A DNA stretch of 64,000 nucleotides from Saccharina japonica (GCA_008828725.1 MEHQ01000481.1:730876-794875); one strand, 5' to 3'. Shown: positions 12,884 to 27,400, counted from the stretch's first letter. The notes: generated by a model from the sequence alone, not told the origin. Program-made: numbers and translations.

Positions 12884-15800
12884 GGGGACGGGGGGAGGGG
12901 GGGGAGGGAGGCAACGGTTACGTGTATGTGTCTGTATTTGATTTGCAGACCGTATTTGGGTCAGGCACGCCAGAAGCTTCGTGGTGCAGGCGTACTCTCG
13001 TCTCGTCCGTAAGAATAAAAGAATGGAATGGGAAAGACTGCTGCAGTACCATAGTCACCATACCAGTAAGTACTTAAACTTGTAGTGTAAGTGACGCACC
13101 GCCAATTCAAGGTTTTTCTCATTGAGGACCCGTCTGATCATTGCTCCATCCATGTTGCGCTTTCACTTTATCACGAGTCCGAATTACAATTACAGCGAAG
13201 TTATCGCATGGGCCAATCTGCAAACCACAAGACTACGAGTACGTACATATTGATTATTGATACTTTTGCAGCAAACAGAAGAACGACGGACTTGGAAGCA
13301 AAAGCAAGAACATGGCATAGGAATATGTCAGTGCAGTTTCAGTATCAATAGACTATATTTTAATATTAAAATAATAGTAATATAATATATAGTAATAATA
13401 AATACCAATAATATATAACATATAGTCCTACTGTAATAGCGCATTTTCTCGAATACTGCTGTTAATAGCCGAACAATCAAACTTTTTTTGTTGAAAATCA
13501 GATCGATCGGTGGCGAGGCGTAGACAGGCGTAAAACAAATGGCAGCAGGGTCCACCAACATCCAAGTAGAGCTGAACTGCTCGAACTGCTGCGGCCGTGA
13601 AGGGTGGTGGGACGGAGGACGGAGATGCGTGGGCGGGGGCGCGTGCTTCTCCCCATCTCCGGACTGTCGTCTACAGGTATTATTATGTACCTGAAAATTA
13701 AGATACTTCGTGCAACTTGACTATACACGCTTGACACGTGACACCAAACTTGAAGAAAATCACCACAAGCGCAGTCTGATGACTGATGGTGACGCGCTTT
13801 TTCGCCATAAGCGTTCACGTATGGAGGGGGGGGTGAGGCAAATCAGCGAGGCGCGTGGATGCCTGGATACCTCACGCACATGTATGTGTGGCATCGTCGT
13901 GGTCACCAACGATGGTGGAGGCTCACCTGCTGCTGCTGCTGCTGTATCGGTGCTCGCTATGCTGCTGTATCGTTGTGCTCACACTTTGAGACTTGGGAGA
14001 CTTTGTGAATGTAGTGGCAGCGATGCGAAAAAAATAGACTTTACGTAAAAAACGAAGCTCAGAACCGTTGGTGGAAATTAAATGATGTGCATATGGAAAC
14101 GATAAATAATGAAACCAAACGACAACCAACGCGACGAGTTGTTCTATTAATAGTGTAGGGTCTGAGCTCTAGAGATATCTAGACCTATTTATTTGTTTTT
14201 ATTTTTTATTTTCCGAAAACCAAGCAAGAGAACCGCAGCAGCAGGACCAGCACCAGCACCAGCACCAGCAGCAGCCGCACTTGCTGCTGCAACACAGGAG
14301 AGCCGTAGAGGCGAGATGCGTGATTTATCATCATCTATTTCGATCTCCAAAAAAACCTAAAGAATAAAATACGAGGTGATGATGGGTTATATAACTTCGT
14401 TCGAATCCTCGACGAATGTTCTTCGCTTGGGAGGCGAGGGAGAGTCCACGCAGTGCGGTTGACCGGGGAAAAAGGCCGAGCTGCGTCGAGAGATGCCTCA
14501 GAGAGAGGTGGTTGTCTCGTCGCAAGGGCAGCGGAGATGACCTGCTGGGTTCCTTTCGATTTCCGTTTGTGGATGGATGTGCTTGTTTTGTGCCCATGAA
14601 AATTGAAAAGGTATCCACAACACAAATTTGCACTTGTTTTCCAGATGTACGCAGTACGTACGCATTTTTCTCGCGCGCGTCGTTGGAAATGAAAATACGA
14701 AAGGTCTTGCGAACCAAACTGCCACACACCCTACTCTGTGCCCTACGCTGCTCTCACCGGCGCGATCTTCTGCCCATCGACAGAAAGAGCACACGAGCAT
14801 GTACGCGGAGAGGCATGGGCTACGGCGATGAAGGTGCTGCAGTGGCGGCGGGCGGTAGTGATCTGGGGGGGGCTTCCTACTTTTGTTTTGTGCGACTCCC
14901 GACTCACGACAGCCGCGCTGAAGCAAAGCCAACAACAACAACGATCGATAAATAGTTTCCAGCTGTCAATTTCAGTGGCAGAGAGAGAGTTGGGGCAAGC
15001 AAAGATCAGCGGATAATACGGCACCGACAGGACCAGCCCGGTAGGAGGCAAAGAAGAGCGCTATCTGGGGCTAGTGTTCTCCACTTCGTTTCCCCAGAGT
15101 CCGCCTTGGTGCATCAGACAACAACAGCAGAGTAGCAGCAGAACTGCAGCAGCAGCAGCGTCTTTCAAAAGAAAAAAAGCAAAGCTTTTAAGGTATTCAG
15201 ACGGCGGTTGAAAAGGTCGCGCGCACTTTGAAAAATCAAACTACTCCAGCCACGACGCACTCTCCCCCCACAACGCCGATCTAGGCCATGTATCTCACCA
15301 GAAAGGGCTGCTGTGTAGAGTGCTGCCTCCGAGCTGTTCCTGTTCCAGTGCGCCACCTATGCCGTGCTTTCGTGCTTTCTGCCCTTTTGTGTCGACGATG
15401 CAAATGCGGCGGGAAGTTCAACCACGTGTGGGGGTAGGGTCAGAGCCGAAAAAATCTGAATTTCTTCTCTTTCCGACGGAATTTGATTTTGCTCTTCTCT
15501 TCCGGGACTAAAAATTAACAAATCATCGATCATCGGAATTGTTACTTTGTTCTTGATATGGAGGCGGTACAAGTAAGGGAGTAGGGGAGGTGGAATCGTC
15601 CTTCGGCGTGGACGAGGTGTCAGTGCACCGCTGGTGTGCGACGCGGGCGTACACGAGGAAAGGCTCTGGGTGCAAATATTTGATCCAGGTGTTACGTTTT
15701 CAAGGTGAGATTGCAAGCCCGTGCAGGCTCTGACAGACGGTATGTCAGTCTACTTTTCATATCAAGTTCCGGATGCCTGCCCCACATGCCAAAATGAGGG

Positions 15801-16220
15801 AGGGGATTCCAGGCAGTGCTCGTATTACCTCGTACCTGCAGGGTCTCTACCGCAAGCAGCACGTGAAGCTTCTGCATGCAAGACTTACCTGCATAATTTC
15901 GCAGATTATCCATCTCGGATACAGCATCTGCCCGTGATGGTTTTCCTTAGGCAAGGGCATCGAACAATTGGACAGCCCAAACTCGACGCTGAAAGAACAC
16001 CAACACAAATTTGAATTCGAGTCGTATATGAACTTCGATGCTGCGGTCTCATTGCGTGTCTCACCTCGATCACCTCTGTTCACAAATCACAACGTCTAAA
16101 ATGCTTACCGGTTACTCGTACGTACCAGGTACATATATAGCAGGTGCCTGGTATCATATCCAATAACTAATAATAACGTCGCAATCTGCTCATGTCTGCT
16201 GCACCAGCGCGAGCCGGCCG
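12884..16220. other. Divergent intergenic region between hypothetical gene and dynein
   Basis: Contains a CAG/ACCAGC-type microsatellite (about 14225-14290) and several overlapping open frames at 14331-14955 on both strands that I regard as chance. Promoters for both flanking genes presumably lie here, but no conserved box is clear. Confidence 0.45.
16131..16140 (+). promoter_or_regulatory. TATA-like box upstream of dynein exon 1
   Basis: ACATATATAG lies about 85 bases before the proposed dynein start codon. It overlaps one of the many TACCAGGTA palindromes of this region, so it may be incidental. Confidence 0.2.
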
Positions 16221-16384
16221 ATGGCAGCCGCGGAACGCGTGCAAGGCGAAGACCTCAGGGAGCTGCAGGCTTACCTTGCCTCAGTGTGCCCCGCGGTGTT
16301 GGGCCTGGAAGGGGAAGGCGAGCGTAGCGCAGAAGCTTTCCGACAGGGCTTGGAAACGCCAGATGTCTGTTCTCTTCTCAGCAC
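16221..16384 (+). CDS. DYNC1H1: Dynein heavy chain exon 1 (start codon)
   Basis: Residues 1-54 begin [16 protein letters not shown] and align with the N-terminal dimerisation segment of DYNC1H1 (animal VSVLQKHLRKL ... MRKFLSDPQV). The frame is open back to 16167, but 16221 is its first ATG; the ATG at 16192 is out of frame. Donor is AC|GTGAGA, phase 2. Exon 1 is the least certain part because N-termini are poorly conserved, and a further 5' exon cannot be excluded. The following 1.45-kb intron holds an inverted copy of a short repeat at 16606-16685. Confidence 0.75.
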
Positions 16385-19300
16385 GTGAGAGGATGCTGAG
16401 AGATGCAACTTTAAGTCTATTCATACAGCAGCCGTACTCGTATATATGTACGTAGCTGCTGTTCTCCATGTGGTATATGTCGCCTTTGATGTGCTGTGCC
16501 CTATAGCTGTGGTAATGGTATGGTTACATGCAATCGCACATCAGCCTGGTACTCGTTGTATCGCAATTTGGCCCTGATTGTGTTCCATATTCATGTACCT
16601 GATGGTGTATTAAAAAAATTAAAAAAAACAACAGCTGTGAGCTCGAGGATTTCGTCGAAGCTCATCTTTGCTAGCTGAGTGTAATACTTCGATCGCGCTT
16701 TATACATGACCGGTGCCTGGCATTCATTGTATTAATAGTGCGATGTATCATATCATATCATACCATATTGCAAGCAATTGGTTCAGGAGCAGTACGTAGT
16801 CTCACGCACCGCCGCGTTGAGATTCTGCTTTGTTTTGCACTACGTATGTACGTACCCAAGCCGTTGACCGTAACCATGCTCGTAGTCGCTGTGCTTGCCT
16901 CGGCGCCAAACTTCTACCGGGTATGTACGAGAACGAACCTGGTACTGGTATAGTAGGTGTTGGTGTGGAAAACTCGGCCCTACACTCTTGACCCTTGACG
17001 GTGCACGTTTTCCCTTGGCAGACGTCTCTCCTCACATGCTTGGTGTGGTGGTGTGGTGTGGTGTGTAGACCGGTTCCCTTTGGGGTATCTATCGGTTGTC
17101 AGCTGCCAGTGATCGGTCTTGATTTTGTTCAACGCCACTGCCTTGATCGGACATTGAGCAAACACTAAATACTGCTGTTTTCCCCACCTGAGACTTGACT
17201 TGTCGACGTGCCCCCTGCCGTTGCTCGCGATAACGTAGCAAGACTACACTACTCGTATACACATGATAGCCTCTACAGCAGTACCAGCTACCGGTAGCAT
17301 TTTAGAGCTGCCATTCTTGAAGACCTACAGTAAGTCTGCTGTAGATGTCTCTTGCATCTGGGACCTGACTACGCACCACTGCTGTGTGTTCGATGTGACC
17401 CCAGCGTAGCTCTAATGGTAGAGAAGGTATGTTCTAGCATCGCACGAACCCCGTCCGCAGGTGCTGGCTACGACGTGTAAGTATCATATTGTGGACAAGA
17501 TCGTTGGAATAATATGATACGGTAGAAACTGTATTCTCCTTCATATACACAGCCACCCTTTTCTTGATGGCGCCTGGCATGCCCACGTAGGGATATTTCG
17601 TAATTTGCGGTATGTGGCGTTGTGAGGTTAAATCGCTTCTCGAGTGACCAGACCGTCCTAGACCTGCCGAAGGGTTGTTGAGCTGAAAATATGCCTATTA
17701 ATAGTATCATACGAGTATCCTGTCAAGGCTCAACCCCCCTCATACGTTCCCATACCATCCTATCCTACAGTATCTTCGCCTTGATCCCCTATGTTTCCCG
17801 CGGTGTTGTCCTTCCCTGTCAAACGCCAAGGTTCGCCTCGGACGTACAACCATCGGCGCTTTTCGTCGAGCTTGAAGATGCGGCGGCAGCAGCGGGTGCG
17901 GTAGCAAGGGCACCTGGAGGCGAGGGTAAGCGATCAAGCCCAGGGGGCGACGAGCGAACGCGCAGCACCGCCGTTGGAGGGTTCTGGCTTGGCCTCGACA
18001 CCCGATATGTCGAGGATGCGCCGGGCTTGGCCGTCATCAAAACGCAGCCGGGAAGTCTGGAACCTTCGAAACGGCGACCCCTGCATGCACAGCTGCAGGT
18101 ACGCCATATCTGAAAATGGATTGTGTCTGTGAGCAGGGTGTGACTTTGGAACACTATTAATTGTTGATACTTCCTGTGTGGAAGGCACCTGTCGTACATA
18201 AAAGTTGTGGCCAGAGCGAGTTTGTCCCCCATATCTCGGTGGCTCAGACTACAGTACTGTAGTGCTTGGCTTGACTGCCGCTGTGACGGATGTCCGCTGT
18301 AGTTTGGCATCTGTGAAAGAGTGCAAGCATGGGGTGGACGATTGAGATCCCAAAATCATGGAATTGACGTACCCTCTGTTCCTGCCGCTGTCCGTACAAC
18401 GTGAACGCGCTGCCGCCTTGCCGGCAGATCATGTCGTTCCCGGGTGGCGATTCGCGTGCCGACACGTCGGGAGCGGAAGAGGAGGGAGGGAAGACGGGGG
18501 AGGAGATAGCCCCAAGTGGGTCGGTGTTTGCGGTGCTGCAGGCGTACGCCACGCACGTCTTTGCGCCTGCGGTTCGGGCTTACGCTGCTGCCAGGGGTGG
18601 CGACGACAAGGCGAGTGCTCTTATTAATGCATGCTTGGTGGCAGGGGATTGCAATGATTGGGGGGGGCTCTTTTCTGGCCATCTGTGTCCAGTTCTGGAT
18701 TTCGTGGTTATTTGATCGCCTTTTGAGTTGTGCTATATATACCCTGACCTGACGTCACTACTGTAGGTTGGCCTCTATATCCCGGAACTCCCCCCAACCC
18801 GTTGCTGCCTTTGATTTTTTTTTCGCGTATTGGGTTCAGCGCCTCCGTCTCTCGCCCGCGTTTGACAAATGGTGATTACTCACTCTGCTGCTGTAAGGCT
18901 TTCGATCGAAGTTGGCCTACAAGCGCCTGTCGTGTTCAACTGGTACTATAGTACTGTAGATCAACTTCTTCTCTACCCGTACCGAGGATCGACCGAACCG
19001 CCCAAGAGGCAAAGTCTACGCGTCCGCCCTATATGTATAGCCCACCTGGGCCACCGGCGTATTTATCATATAGTAATAGGCGTGTTTTGCATACCCATTG
19101 CCCGCTTGCTATACATGCTTGAGTGTGCCGCAGCACTCAGCGCTGCCTGTGTGGAGGAAAAATTTATATATACCTGGTACCAGGTACGTACTCTGGTATA
19201 TAATATCGTAACGCCTTTGGGATTTCAGGGAGACATCATATCGAAGTTGTGGCATTATATCATATGACAACTATAGCATCGGCTACTCGAATCAGCCTTG

Positions 19301-22300
19301 GCTAAGTAAGGGGTGGCTTAAGGCTAAAGGGTGACTTAAAGCTAGAGGGTGGCTTAAGGTTTAAAGGGTGGTTTAAGCATTAAAGGGCAAGTGCAACGCA
19401 AGGAGCTGCGTATACGACAGGCATGCACGTGGCATGGTGATAGTCCTTGCATCGTTACACGCTCTTCCTATTTAATACAAGGTTGGTACGATCACAATCA
19501 TCCATCTTTAGGTGGCTGAAACATGGGTCCCTAACAAAAAAAAAGGTTACTTATTGTTATCTCATGTGCACACTGCAATGGTTAACCCCGTCCCCCAGCC
19601 TGGTATCAGCTCACCGGGAGGAGGAGGAAGTAGATGCACAGATGTGCCCTTGTGGAAAAACAATACCTGGTAGACAATAACTCACACAGCCAGTGGGAGA
19701 ATGGGAAACGTACAAGGAGGAACGGGATGTGTTGGAGGAGACGAGGAAAATAGATGAATGTGACATGGAGAAGTTTGGCACGACGATATAGTAGCGAGAA
19801 CACGATCGTTATCCTACAGTAGGAGATAGATGGTGGCTACAGGCGGCGGAACAGGAAGGGGATCATATTACCCAAACGTTTTTATGGAATACCAGGTATA
19901 TGGGAAAAAAGTAATGAGTCCCCAACTGTTGGAGGTGTCTCTATTATTGATATATTAGGAGTAGGAACGGTGCTCCGTCTCGAAAGGGATACGTGGTCAA
20001 TGGTCAAATGACTGAGGCAAACAACATATGAGTACCCCCCTCCTGGCGGGGGTCATACGACTACGGCCGTGCACGACATGAGTACCCCCCCCCCCCCTCC
20101 CCGCCGCGTGCTAACAGCTGGACTCCGGAGTGTCGGTACTTCAGCGGCGCATCACCGAACTTGAGCAAGCGTTAGACCGGTGCCAGAAACGGCTGGAAAT
20201 CCCGACGGTGGCTCTCGCGGCCCACCCCGAGGTGGAAGCGGCGAGCAGCAAGATGGGGAAGGGGATGAAGGTGCACCTAGATGCGTTGGGACTGGGGAGG
20301 AGGGTCCAGGACGACGCCTTCTTGAACCAAGTTCAGGTGACGTGTTCGTTCGAGTAGGCATTCCTTGCGCCATTTACCCGTTATGTACAGGCTGGTTCGA
20401 GCATATCACCCCAAATTTACTCAGTAGCCAAAGCTCATGCCTTTGTTTTGGAGATTGACCCTGAAATTTGGCACACGTATTATATGAAACCCTGCCGACA
20501 CGTTAACGTTAACGTTAACGTTTTTTTTTTTTCCCGCCAGATGTTTCGTTTTTTCTTTTTTTTTAGGGAGATTTGGGTCCCGAAGTATCGGCGACGAAAA
20601 AAAGATAAAAAAAACCCGTTCGTCAATGGTTTGGCAGGGGCAGAGAGAACACATGCGCAAATGTTGAGGGTTTTTCTCATGAAAACGGCGTGAACATTTG
20701 GAACTTTCTGCGGTAAAACGTGCAAAACCCGACATCGCCTCGTAATTACTTACAGTAGTTTCGCTATATAATCGATTTTTGACGTTAAATATGACTTAGT
20801 ATTGATCCAACGCAATCAGATATTCGAATGTTTGCGTCAAACGTTATACAAGCATGCCTTGGACCACCTGGAAGCGGCTCGTTCAGAAACAAAAATGGGG
20901 GGGTTGGGGGGTGTATTCCTACGGAAACACCTTACTATTATTGACCTCTTCGAAGGCCTGTGATTGATCGGGCCACATTTTCGGCGATAGCGCCAGTCCT
21001 GGGTTCTTAAAAACAAAACTGGCGATGTCACCCTCTTCCGCTGTTCATGGCGGTCAGCATGATACCACATATGTGACATTTAAGTTGGTATTGCATGCGG
21101 CATTCGTGGCTGACGAAAGTTGGGGTGGTATGCCTGATATGCCTGAACCAGCTCGTAGTGGAGTTGCGTATTCACCCTATGATAAAAAGCAGGCCTTGTA
21201 TCATAGCAGGTGTAGCATAGGCCAGCATATAGTGTCAACTATTGATAACTATCCACAGCATATCTGACCATAGTGCGTACAGTGAATCTTAGCTTTAAAG
21301 CTACTGACGTTAGGATTATATTGTCCTTACTGTGGACGCCTGGCGAACATCAGCAGTAGAATCGGCAGCAAGTGGTAGACGAGGAAGCGAGCCAACTGGA
21401 CAAAACGTGATGTGTCCTTTAGCAGGCGTAGTTGTGGCCACGGAACACCGACTCCCTTGATGAGCAGGAGCGCATGTTGCTCCTCTTGCAGGCGCGAGTA
21501 CATGCTCAGCCTGCGCGTAGAACTCGACGATGTAGATTTCGCATGCCTTCTCTGTCTCATAATTTCTCCCATGGTACACACTCTGGTGAGACACCAACAG
21601 TATAGCTTGGCAGGATGCCCGCTCGATGATTGAGGCATCCGTGACCCCGCGTTTCTTCCGGCGCATCGCCGGGGGCGTGGCGGTGGTTTACCTTGCTTTG
21701 TGACGATGACGCGGCGACAATGCAATGGCCCTTGGCTCACTCATGCGAAATCTTATTTTTAAAACTCAGGAGTGCGCACGAGTAGTGTCCCTGTTGAAGG
21801 TCGCCCTTTCGACATTGACCCGTTCTCGATGCCTTGCTTTATGCCTTCTGCCTGCTGGTGGTATTGATGGTATTGGTGTGTGGTATCCTGAAGGCGGGCG
21901 TGCATGTGTGGGTGAAGGACATACAAAAGCTGGCCAACCTCACCAACCGATCGTTTCCGGAGAGCGCTGCCGAGGAGATACACTTCTGGAGTTCTATCGG
22001 AGAGGCCCTCGAGATGACCAACACAGAACTAAGGTCTCAGGAGTTGTGGGGGAGGTTGTGTACTTGCGGTTGTTGTAAGGGAGCCCTTGAGGAATGCGAG
22101 CTTTTATAGTTGGTCATCCGGGTGTACCTGGTAGGTAGGCCATTAAGATGAGCAACACAAGTCTAAAGTGTGAAGAAATATGGGGGCGTTGTGGACTTGC
22201 AGCTGTCGGTAGTACATATGCGACGAGACCGTGGTTTGACCCCTGTCTGACCGTCCCTACACTAAAACTGATATTGAAAGGTCAAGGTCAACAGAGGCCT

Positions 22301-24370
22301 TGACGCGCCCAAAATGGCCAGTTGGTAGGGAGTACGTAAGGAATGCCGATACGAGTGTATGTCGTCCAGCACAATTCGCCGCAAGTCAGCGAGAGAAGAA
22401 AGTGCTGCAGTCTTCTCGCGATAAAAATGCAAGGCACGTACCGTAGTTGGGAGGGGGGAGAAGAGCCTACTATGTGACCCCGGATCTGATTTACGACGAT
22501 ACCTATGATATATGTATTCATAGGAAGGAGCAGGAGCAAGAAGGGCGGAGATAGTACTTACTGTAAATGATATGGGAAAAAACGAAGTACACCGCGGGTA
22601 GAAGTTACCTGCTGGGATTTTTTTCTGCCCCTTGTCGGCAGTACTGTTTTGAGGATTCCGGCAGCTAGCGAAAAGGCCCTGGAGGTTAAGCCCCGATCCA
22701 CTCTCGTCTGTCGTAGCCAATCGTACAGTAGATCGCGCAGAGTCCAGGTAGACACAGTTTAGTGCCCATTGCCCCATGCTACCGCAGTAAGGTCAGGTAT
22801 GATAGCCACCAGTGTCGTAGGGAGGCGCGAAATAAGGTAGGCCTTGTCATCTATTGGACCGGGCGACTCAGAGGTCAAGTGCGCTCCTGTGTGGATGTTG
22901 CTGTCGGGGCACCGATTCACCTTCCCCCCCTCCCCAGCGATACCAGTGTTTCAGCGCTTCCTCGCCTCTGTCCGACAGTACCCCTGCTCTTCTCGCTCTC
23001 TGTTTCGTCCCATCCCTGTGATGGCGACGGTTGTGGCCGTGCTACCCGTCTTTTTTTCCCGACGGTGGTCCTGTTTGCTGGCGCAAAAGCTCTCCCCGGG
23101 TGGAGGTGACGCGGGCCGTGCTCAACCAAGGGAAGCGATTTGTGGCGGTCATGGCCCTGGACACAGGTGACCACCGCCTACGTATACGTACTAGTAGTGC
23201 GTGCCGTTCACGTTTCCAGGCGAAGCTACTGTATATATCGCGGAGGGCAAACACCGTATGACGTATAATATCTTCAAGAAGTTACCTGGTAAAATGTGCA
23301 AGCTTGGTATTCGTTTGTCGTGGTTCCCTCGGTTCCCTTGCGGGCGCTTTTCGTATCGAGGAGGGCAAGCACCGCCGTATCATCGAGGAGTCACTTGGAA
23401 ATCACGCGAGTTTTAACAAAGGTTCCCTTGCTTCCCTTGTGTGCGTTGTTCCGGATGCAGACACGGGCCTGAAGGACGCTGTGGATGTATCGGCAGACGC
23501 GAATGGGTTCCTCAGGACGTTCCCTCTTCAGGCTCTTCTCTCCGCTCAGTCTCCCCGAGACGTGGCGTCCTCTTTGCCGCCCATCTTCAGCCACTTCCAA
23601 CAGAAGCTCAAAATCAGCCCGGTGCGGACAGAATATACACCTTATACGTACACCTCTACTGCTTGTGTTTCGTTCGCTGGAACTGAGTGTAGCGGTCTTT
23701 TTCGGGTTATTGATGGTTCTGCGCTTGTATTTACTGCTTATACTTTGTTCACTGAAACTAAATTCACCTGCTTTTTGCGGATTCGTGATGGTTCTGCGCT
23801 CGAGTGTATATACTGCTTATACTTTGTTCACTGGAACTAAGTTTACCTGTCTTTTTCGGGTTCAAAGTAAATTCACCGGCCTTTTCCGGGTTTTTGACGG
23901 TTCTGCGCTTGGGTATGGAGGTTGCTACATACCCGTACCCGTCTTGGCGAATCAAAGAGTTCAGCAGCTTGGAGTGGCATGAGGGGCGACGGGTAACTTT
24001 GTTGTGAGCGTATGCCTTAGCCAGCGCAGCGTCCATGGCCGATCCCTTTAATGTTTTAATGTGCGACGGGCCGCGGTGTTCGAACGAGACGCTGTTTTTG
24101 CTGTGAATGCTGTTCGTGAACACGGTGCCGTACGGCGCTGCGTATGCGAATCTGCTGAACCTTTGGCTGCAAAGCTACGAGTAGGCAAAATATGCGACCA
24201 GGCGGGTGGATGCGTCGTTGCGCTGACCATCGGTTTGCCACCTTCCTCGTGGAGCTGGTACGATGTGCTATATATACAGGCTACTGCAGGTTGGTGCGTA
24301 TGCGGCGCGGGTTCGAAACCCCGCGTCAGCACGTATTGGAAAAAAATCGCCTCAACTTGAACCGATTCCG

Positions 24371-24402
<32 letters not shown>

Positions 24403-27400
24403 CGATTGTGTTTATGTTTTTCTGCCGGTTGTTCGACGCAGCGCTACAAGCCCGCGCGAGCTGCGCAGTTGATGGAAAGCATCAGCCGGGCCTTCGCCCA
24501 GCAGCTGTCCCTTTGCCTTGGAGACACGGTAAGCGCTTTTTCATGTGAACGGTGGCATGCGCTTGACCCCCAGCCCTCGCGACAGATACGCCCCAAACGT
24601 ATCGATATGAGCCCATGCGAACGATTCTTTTCTCGGTGAAACCGTTCGCAGGAACTGAACCGGCACGAACCGACAAACTCCTGTCCATACTTTGCCGGGC
24701 GCGGGGCTGTGCTGCTGTGCGCTTTGTATAGCATGCCGAGACGGGCGGCATGCACTTTTGCCAATGCGTCGGGACAGCCCCTTAACCGTCTGGGCCGCAT
24801 CGCTTTGAGGCTTGCCAGCTCTCTTCTCAAAGAACCGTGGTCTGCACGTCGGCGGCACGTCCATTTTTCTGTCCCCTCTCACCGCTCGTACGTCGTGCTG
24901 TTTTTCCGTTTTGTTGCGTTGTGGTGGTTGGGATCGACAGGGCGGAGACGCGGACAAGCGGAAGGGGCTCATGTCCATGGCGTACAGCGACTTCGCTCCT
25001 TTCATGGCCGATGTTGACGAGGCGTTCAAGACGTGGGACAAGGTAACGCTTGTGAAACTGTCGAACTTACCGAACGTACCGGTACGATAGTCGACCGCGT
25101 TTCTATGACCCGCCGACTGGCAGAGTGACGCATCTCCGGGGCGGTTTCGCCTTGAACATAAAGTTGTCCCGGAACACGTATCTAAAATATTGTGTGTTTG
25201 TGTTTTTTTTTTCAATTAGTGCACTGTTTGATTGAACAAACCACAGTTGGTGCGCATACTACAGTAATTGTACGGGGGTCTTCTTCCTTTGTTCATGTAG
25301 CCCTGATTGACCGGTAGTACTCTCACGCTCTCACGAGCACTGCAGCCCTAGAGGCAGAACGGAGATCATAACGGAGATCAACTATGTGCGCAACATGTTT
25401 AGCAGCGCACCGAAACAACATTTTATGATGTTGCTCCGCTATGATAGCGCAACATCCCCCCATGTCCAAGAGACCATTTTTGACCAGTAGCCACCGGGCG
25501 CGTCTTTCGGTCCCCCCGAAACCGCCCTGCGACTGTTGCAACCCTCGTTGATTTCGCGAAGCTTTTACGCTCCAGCGGTCGCTTTGGTGCGATTCTCTCT
25601 TGCGTCTTGCGTCGTTTGTGTGCTGCTGTAGCTGTAGCTTTGCCGACAGAGTTCTGACCATGCTCCGTGTTTCTCGGTACAACCCTCGACTTGTCCGATG
25701 TCTCCACGACGGCTGTCTTGACCCTCGTTTCTGCGCAGGAGTACAAGGCGTTTGCGGCGTTTTTCTCGGAGCACTGCAAACGCCGCATGACCTCGAGGTC
25801 GAACGCCCTCGGGGGCAGCTCGGGCGCATCCCTCCTAGAGGCCCTTCACTGGGATCACCCGCCCTTGAAGCAAAGGGTGGGGGAGGTTTCCGGCTTCAGG
25901 ACCCAGCACGAGAACCTGCGAGGCGTTCTACAGACCGTTCTCAGCGACGACGACAGATCTGCCGTGGCGGAGGTGATGGAGATGGTTGTGCTTAGTTGGG
26001 CAGGTGTTTTCTTTTTTATGCCGCGATACGGCGGCCCAACGCAGGAGGAACAGGACGAATACGTACAGTGCGGTTGGGGTGTGACTCCGAATGCTGCCTC
26101 TGTGGGTTTGTCATGCACAGGCGGTCCTGTGCTGCAATGTGCGGCGGCATGCTGTGCTTTGGACTCCAGCCTCCTCGCGTTTTTCTGAACCGCTTCCGGG
26201 TTGATGGCTTATTGGTTTCCTTTCTCAGGTTGACGAAGCTTACGCCCGGCTACCGGGGTCGGACGTGCTAGACCTCGGCACGGAAGGGGCTAGGCGATGG
26301 GCGGAGGCCAGAGAGGCGTACGACAGGAGGTGACCCAACTCAAGTGTCCGTCAACGATGGACGTACTTTATGGTTGGAGTACAAAAGCCGTGAATCCCCA
26401 GACTCTCTCGAAAAGTTCATGCGGCTGCTTCCTTGTTTTTGCGCTCCTTCGGTACATTGCGCATGCTAGCCCTCGGCTTTTGCTGCCGGTGGCCGCGTGC
26501 AGTTTCTCGTCCGTGTCATTTTGACGAATGTCACTTGTCAATTGCTGTCCCGTGGTATGCAACATATGTTATCTCCTCTGCTTGTGATGGGATGGGTTCA
26601 GGGGGAGGTTGTGCCACGGATTCGGATGAAATATCGTATCAGGGCGGAACATGTTACGTTTCAAACTTGGCATCGGCTCCTATCATAGGCATGGTACATG
26701 TTCAGCACGTATGTATACGAGTAGCGTTTCGCTTTTGTGGTACAATATCTTGTAGGTTCTTGTGATGTTTTTCGTGCCTTCGTTTGTATGCGCTGAATGC
26801 GCGGCCGTGTTGTGTTTTGGTTTGCGGTGTCCCTTAGGGTGGATGGCCTGGAAGCGAGGGTGTCGGCTCTGCTGGAGGGGAGGTTAAGGGCGGCGAGGAC
26901 GGCGGAGGAGATGTTCCGCGTCTTCGCCAAGTTCAACCCGCTCTTCGTCAGGCCTAGGTGAGTCTGTCTGCGGACTCGGTTCGCTTCCTACTGTAGCATA
27001 ACAACGTCCCAGCGAAGCGGAGCGTTGCTGCTTGCTGCCTGCCGACAAGGTTCTGCAGCACGTCTATGTTCCGCACTGCACTGCGTTTTGCCTCTACCCC
27101 CATTGATTCAACGCGTCAATCGCTGCGCTTTTAAGTGGTCAGTTGTTCGTTAGTTTGCGTCTACCGTTGCTGTGGTAATGTCCCTATTCGTGCTACTACC
27201 GGGTCTATTTGCCCTGCCATCCTTGGCAACGCAGTACTGCAGGGTTGCTGTGGCGGCGCCGAGGGGGGTTCGGGCACCCTCCTGTCGGCTGCTGCTGTTT
27301 TGTGGTGTGTTTGACGACACGGTTTCGTTTGGTTGTGTGTTGTTTGTCGTTGTTCGTGTCTCTTGTCTCTGTTGCACGGCAGGATCCGCGCATCCATCGC

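Noticed and set aside
14331-14955. Overlapping 130-180-residue open frames on both strands
   Set aside because: Several frames are open at once over the same GC-rich stretch, none with family resemblance; likely chance.
17400-17468. tRNA A-box-like TAGCTCTAATGGTAGAG
   Set aside because: The acceptor stem pairs only partly, there is no T-loop TTCRA sequence and no anticodon stem.
17819-18310. 163-residue minus-strand open frame over exon 2
   Set aside because: Antisense shadow of a GC-rich dynein exon; the same applies to minus-strand frames over exons 14, 29, 37 and 43.
20054-20075. 5S rRNA-like start (GACTACGGCC), also at 35222
   Set aside because: Only the first dozen bases resemble 5S rRNA; the rest differs completely, so it is just a shared short repeat.
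24222-24331. tRNA-like T-arm (GGGTTCGAAACCCC) with possible GCTGAC/GTCAGC acceptor stem
   Set aside because: No D-arm or anticodon arm can be formed, and the T-stem itself has a mismatch; it lies inside dynein intron 7.
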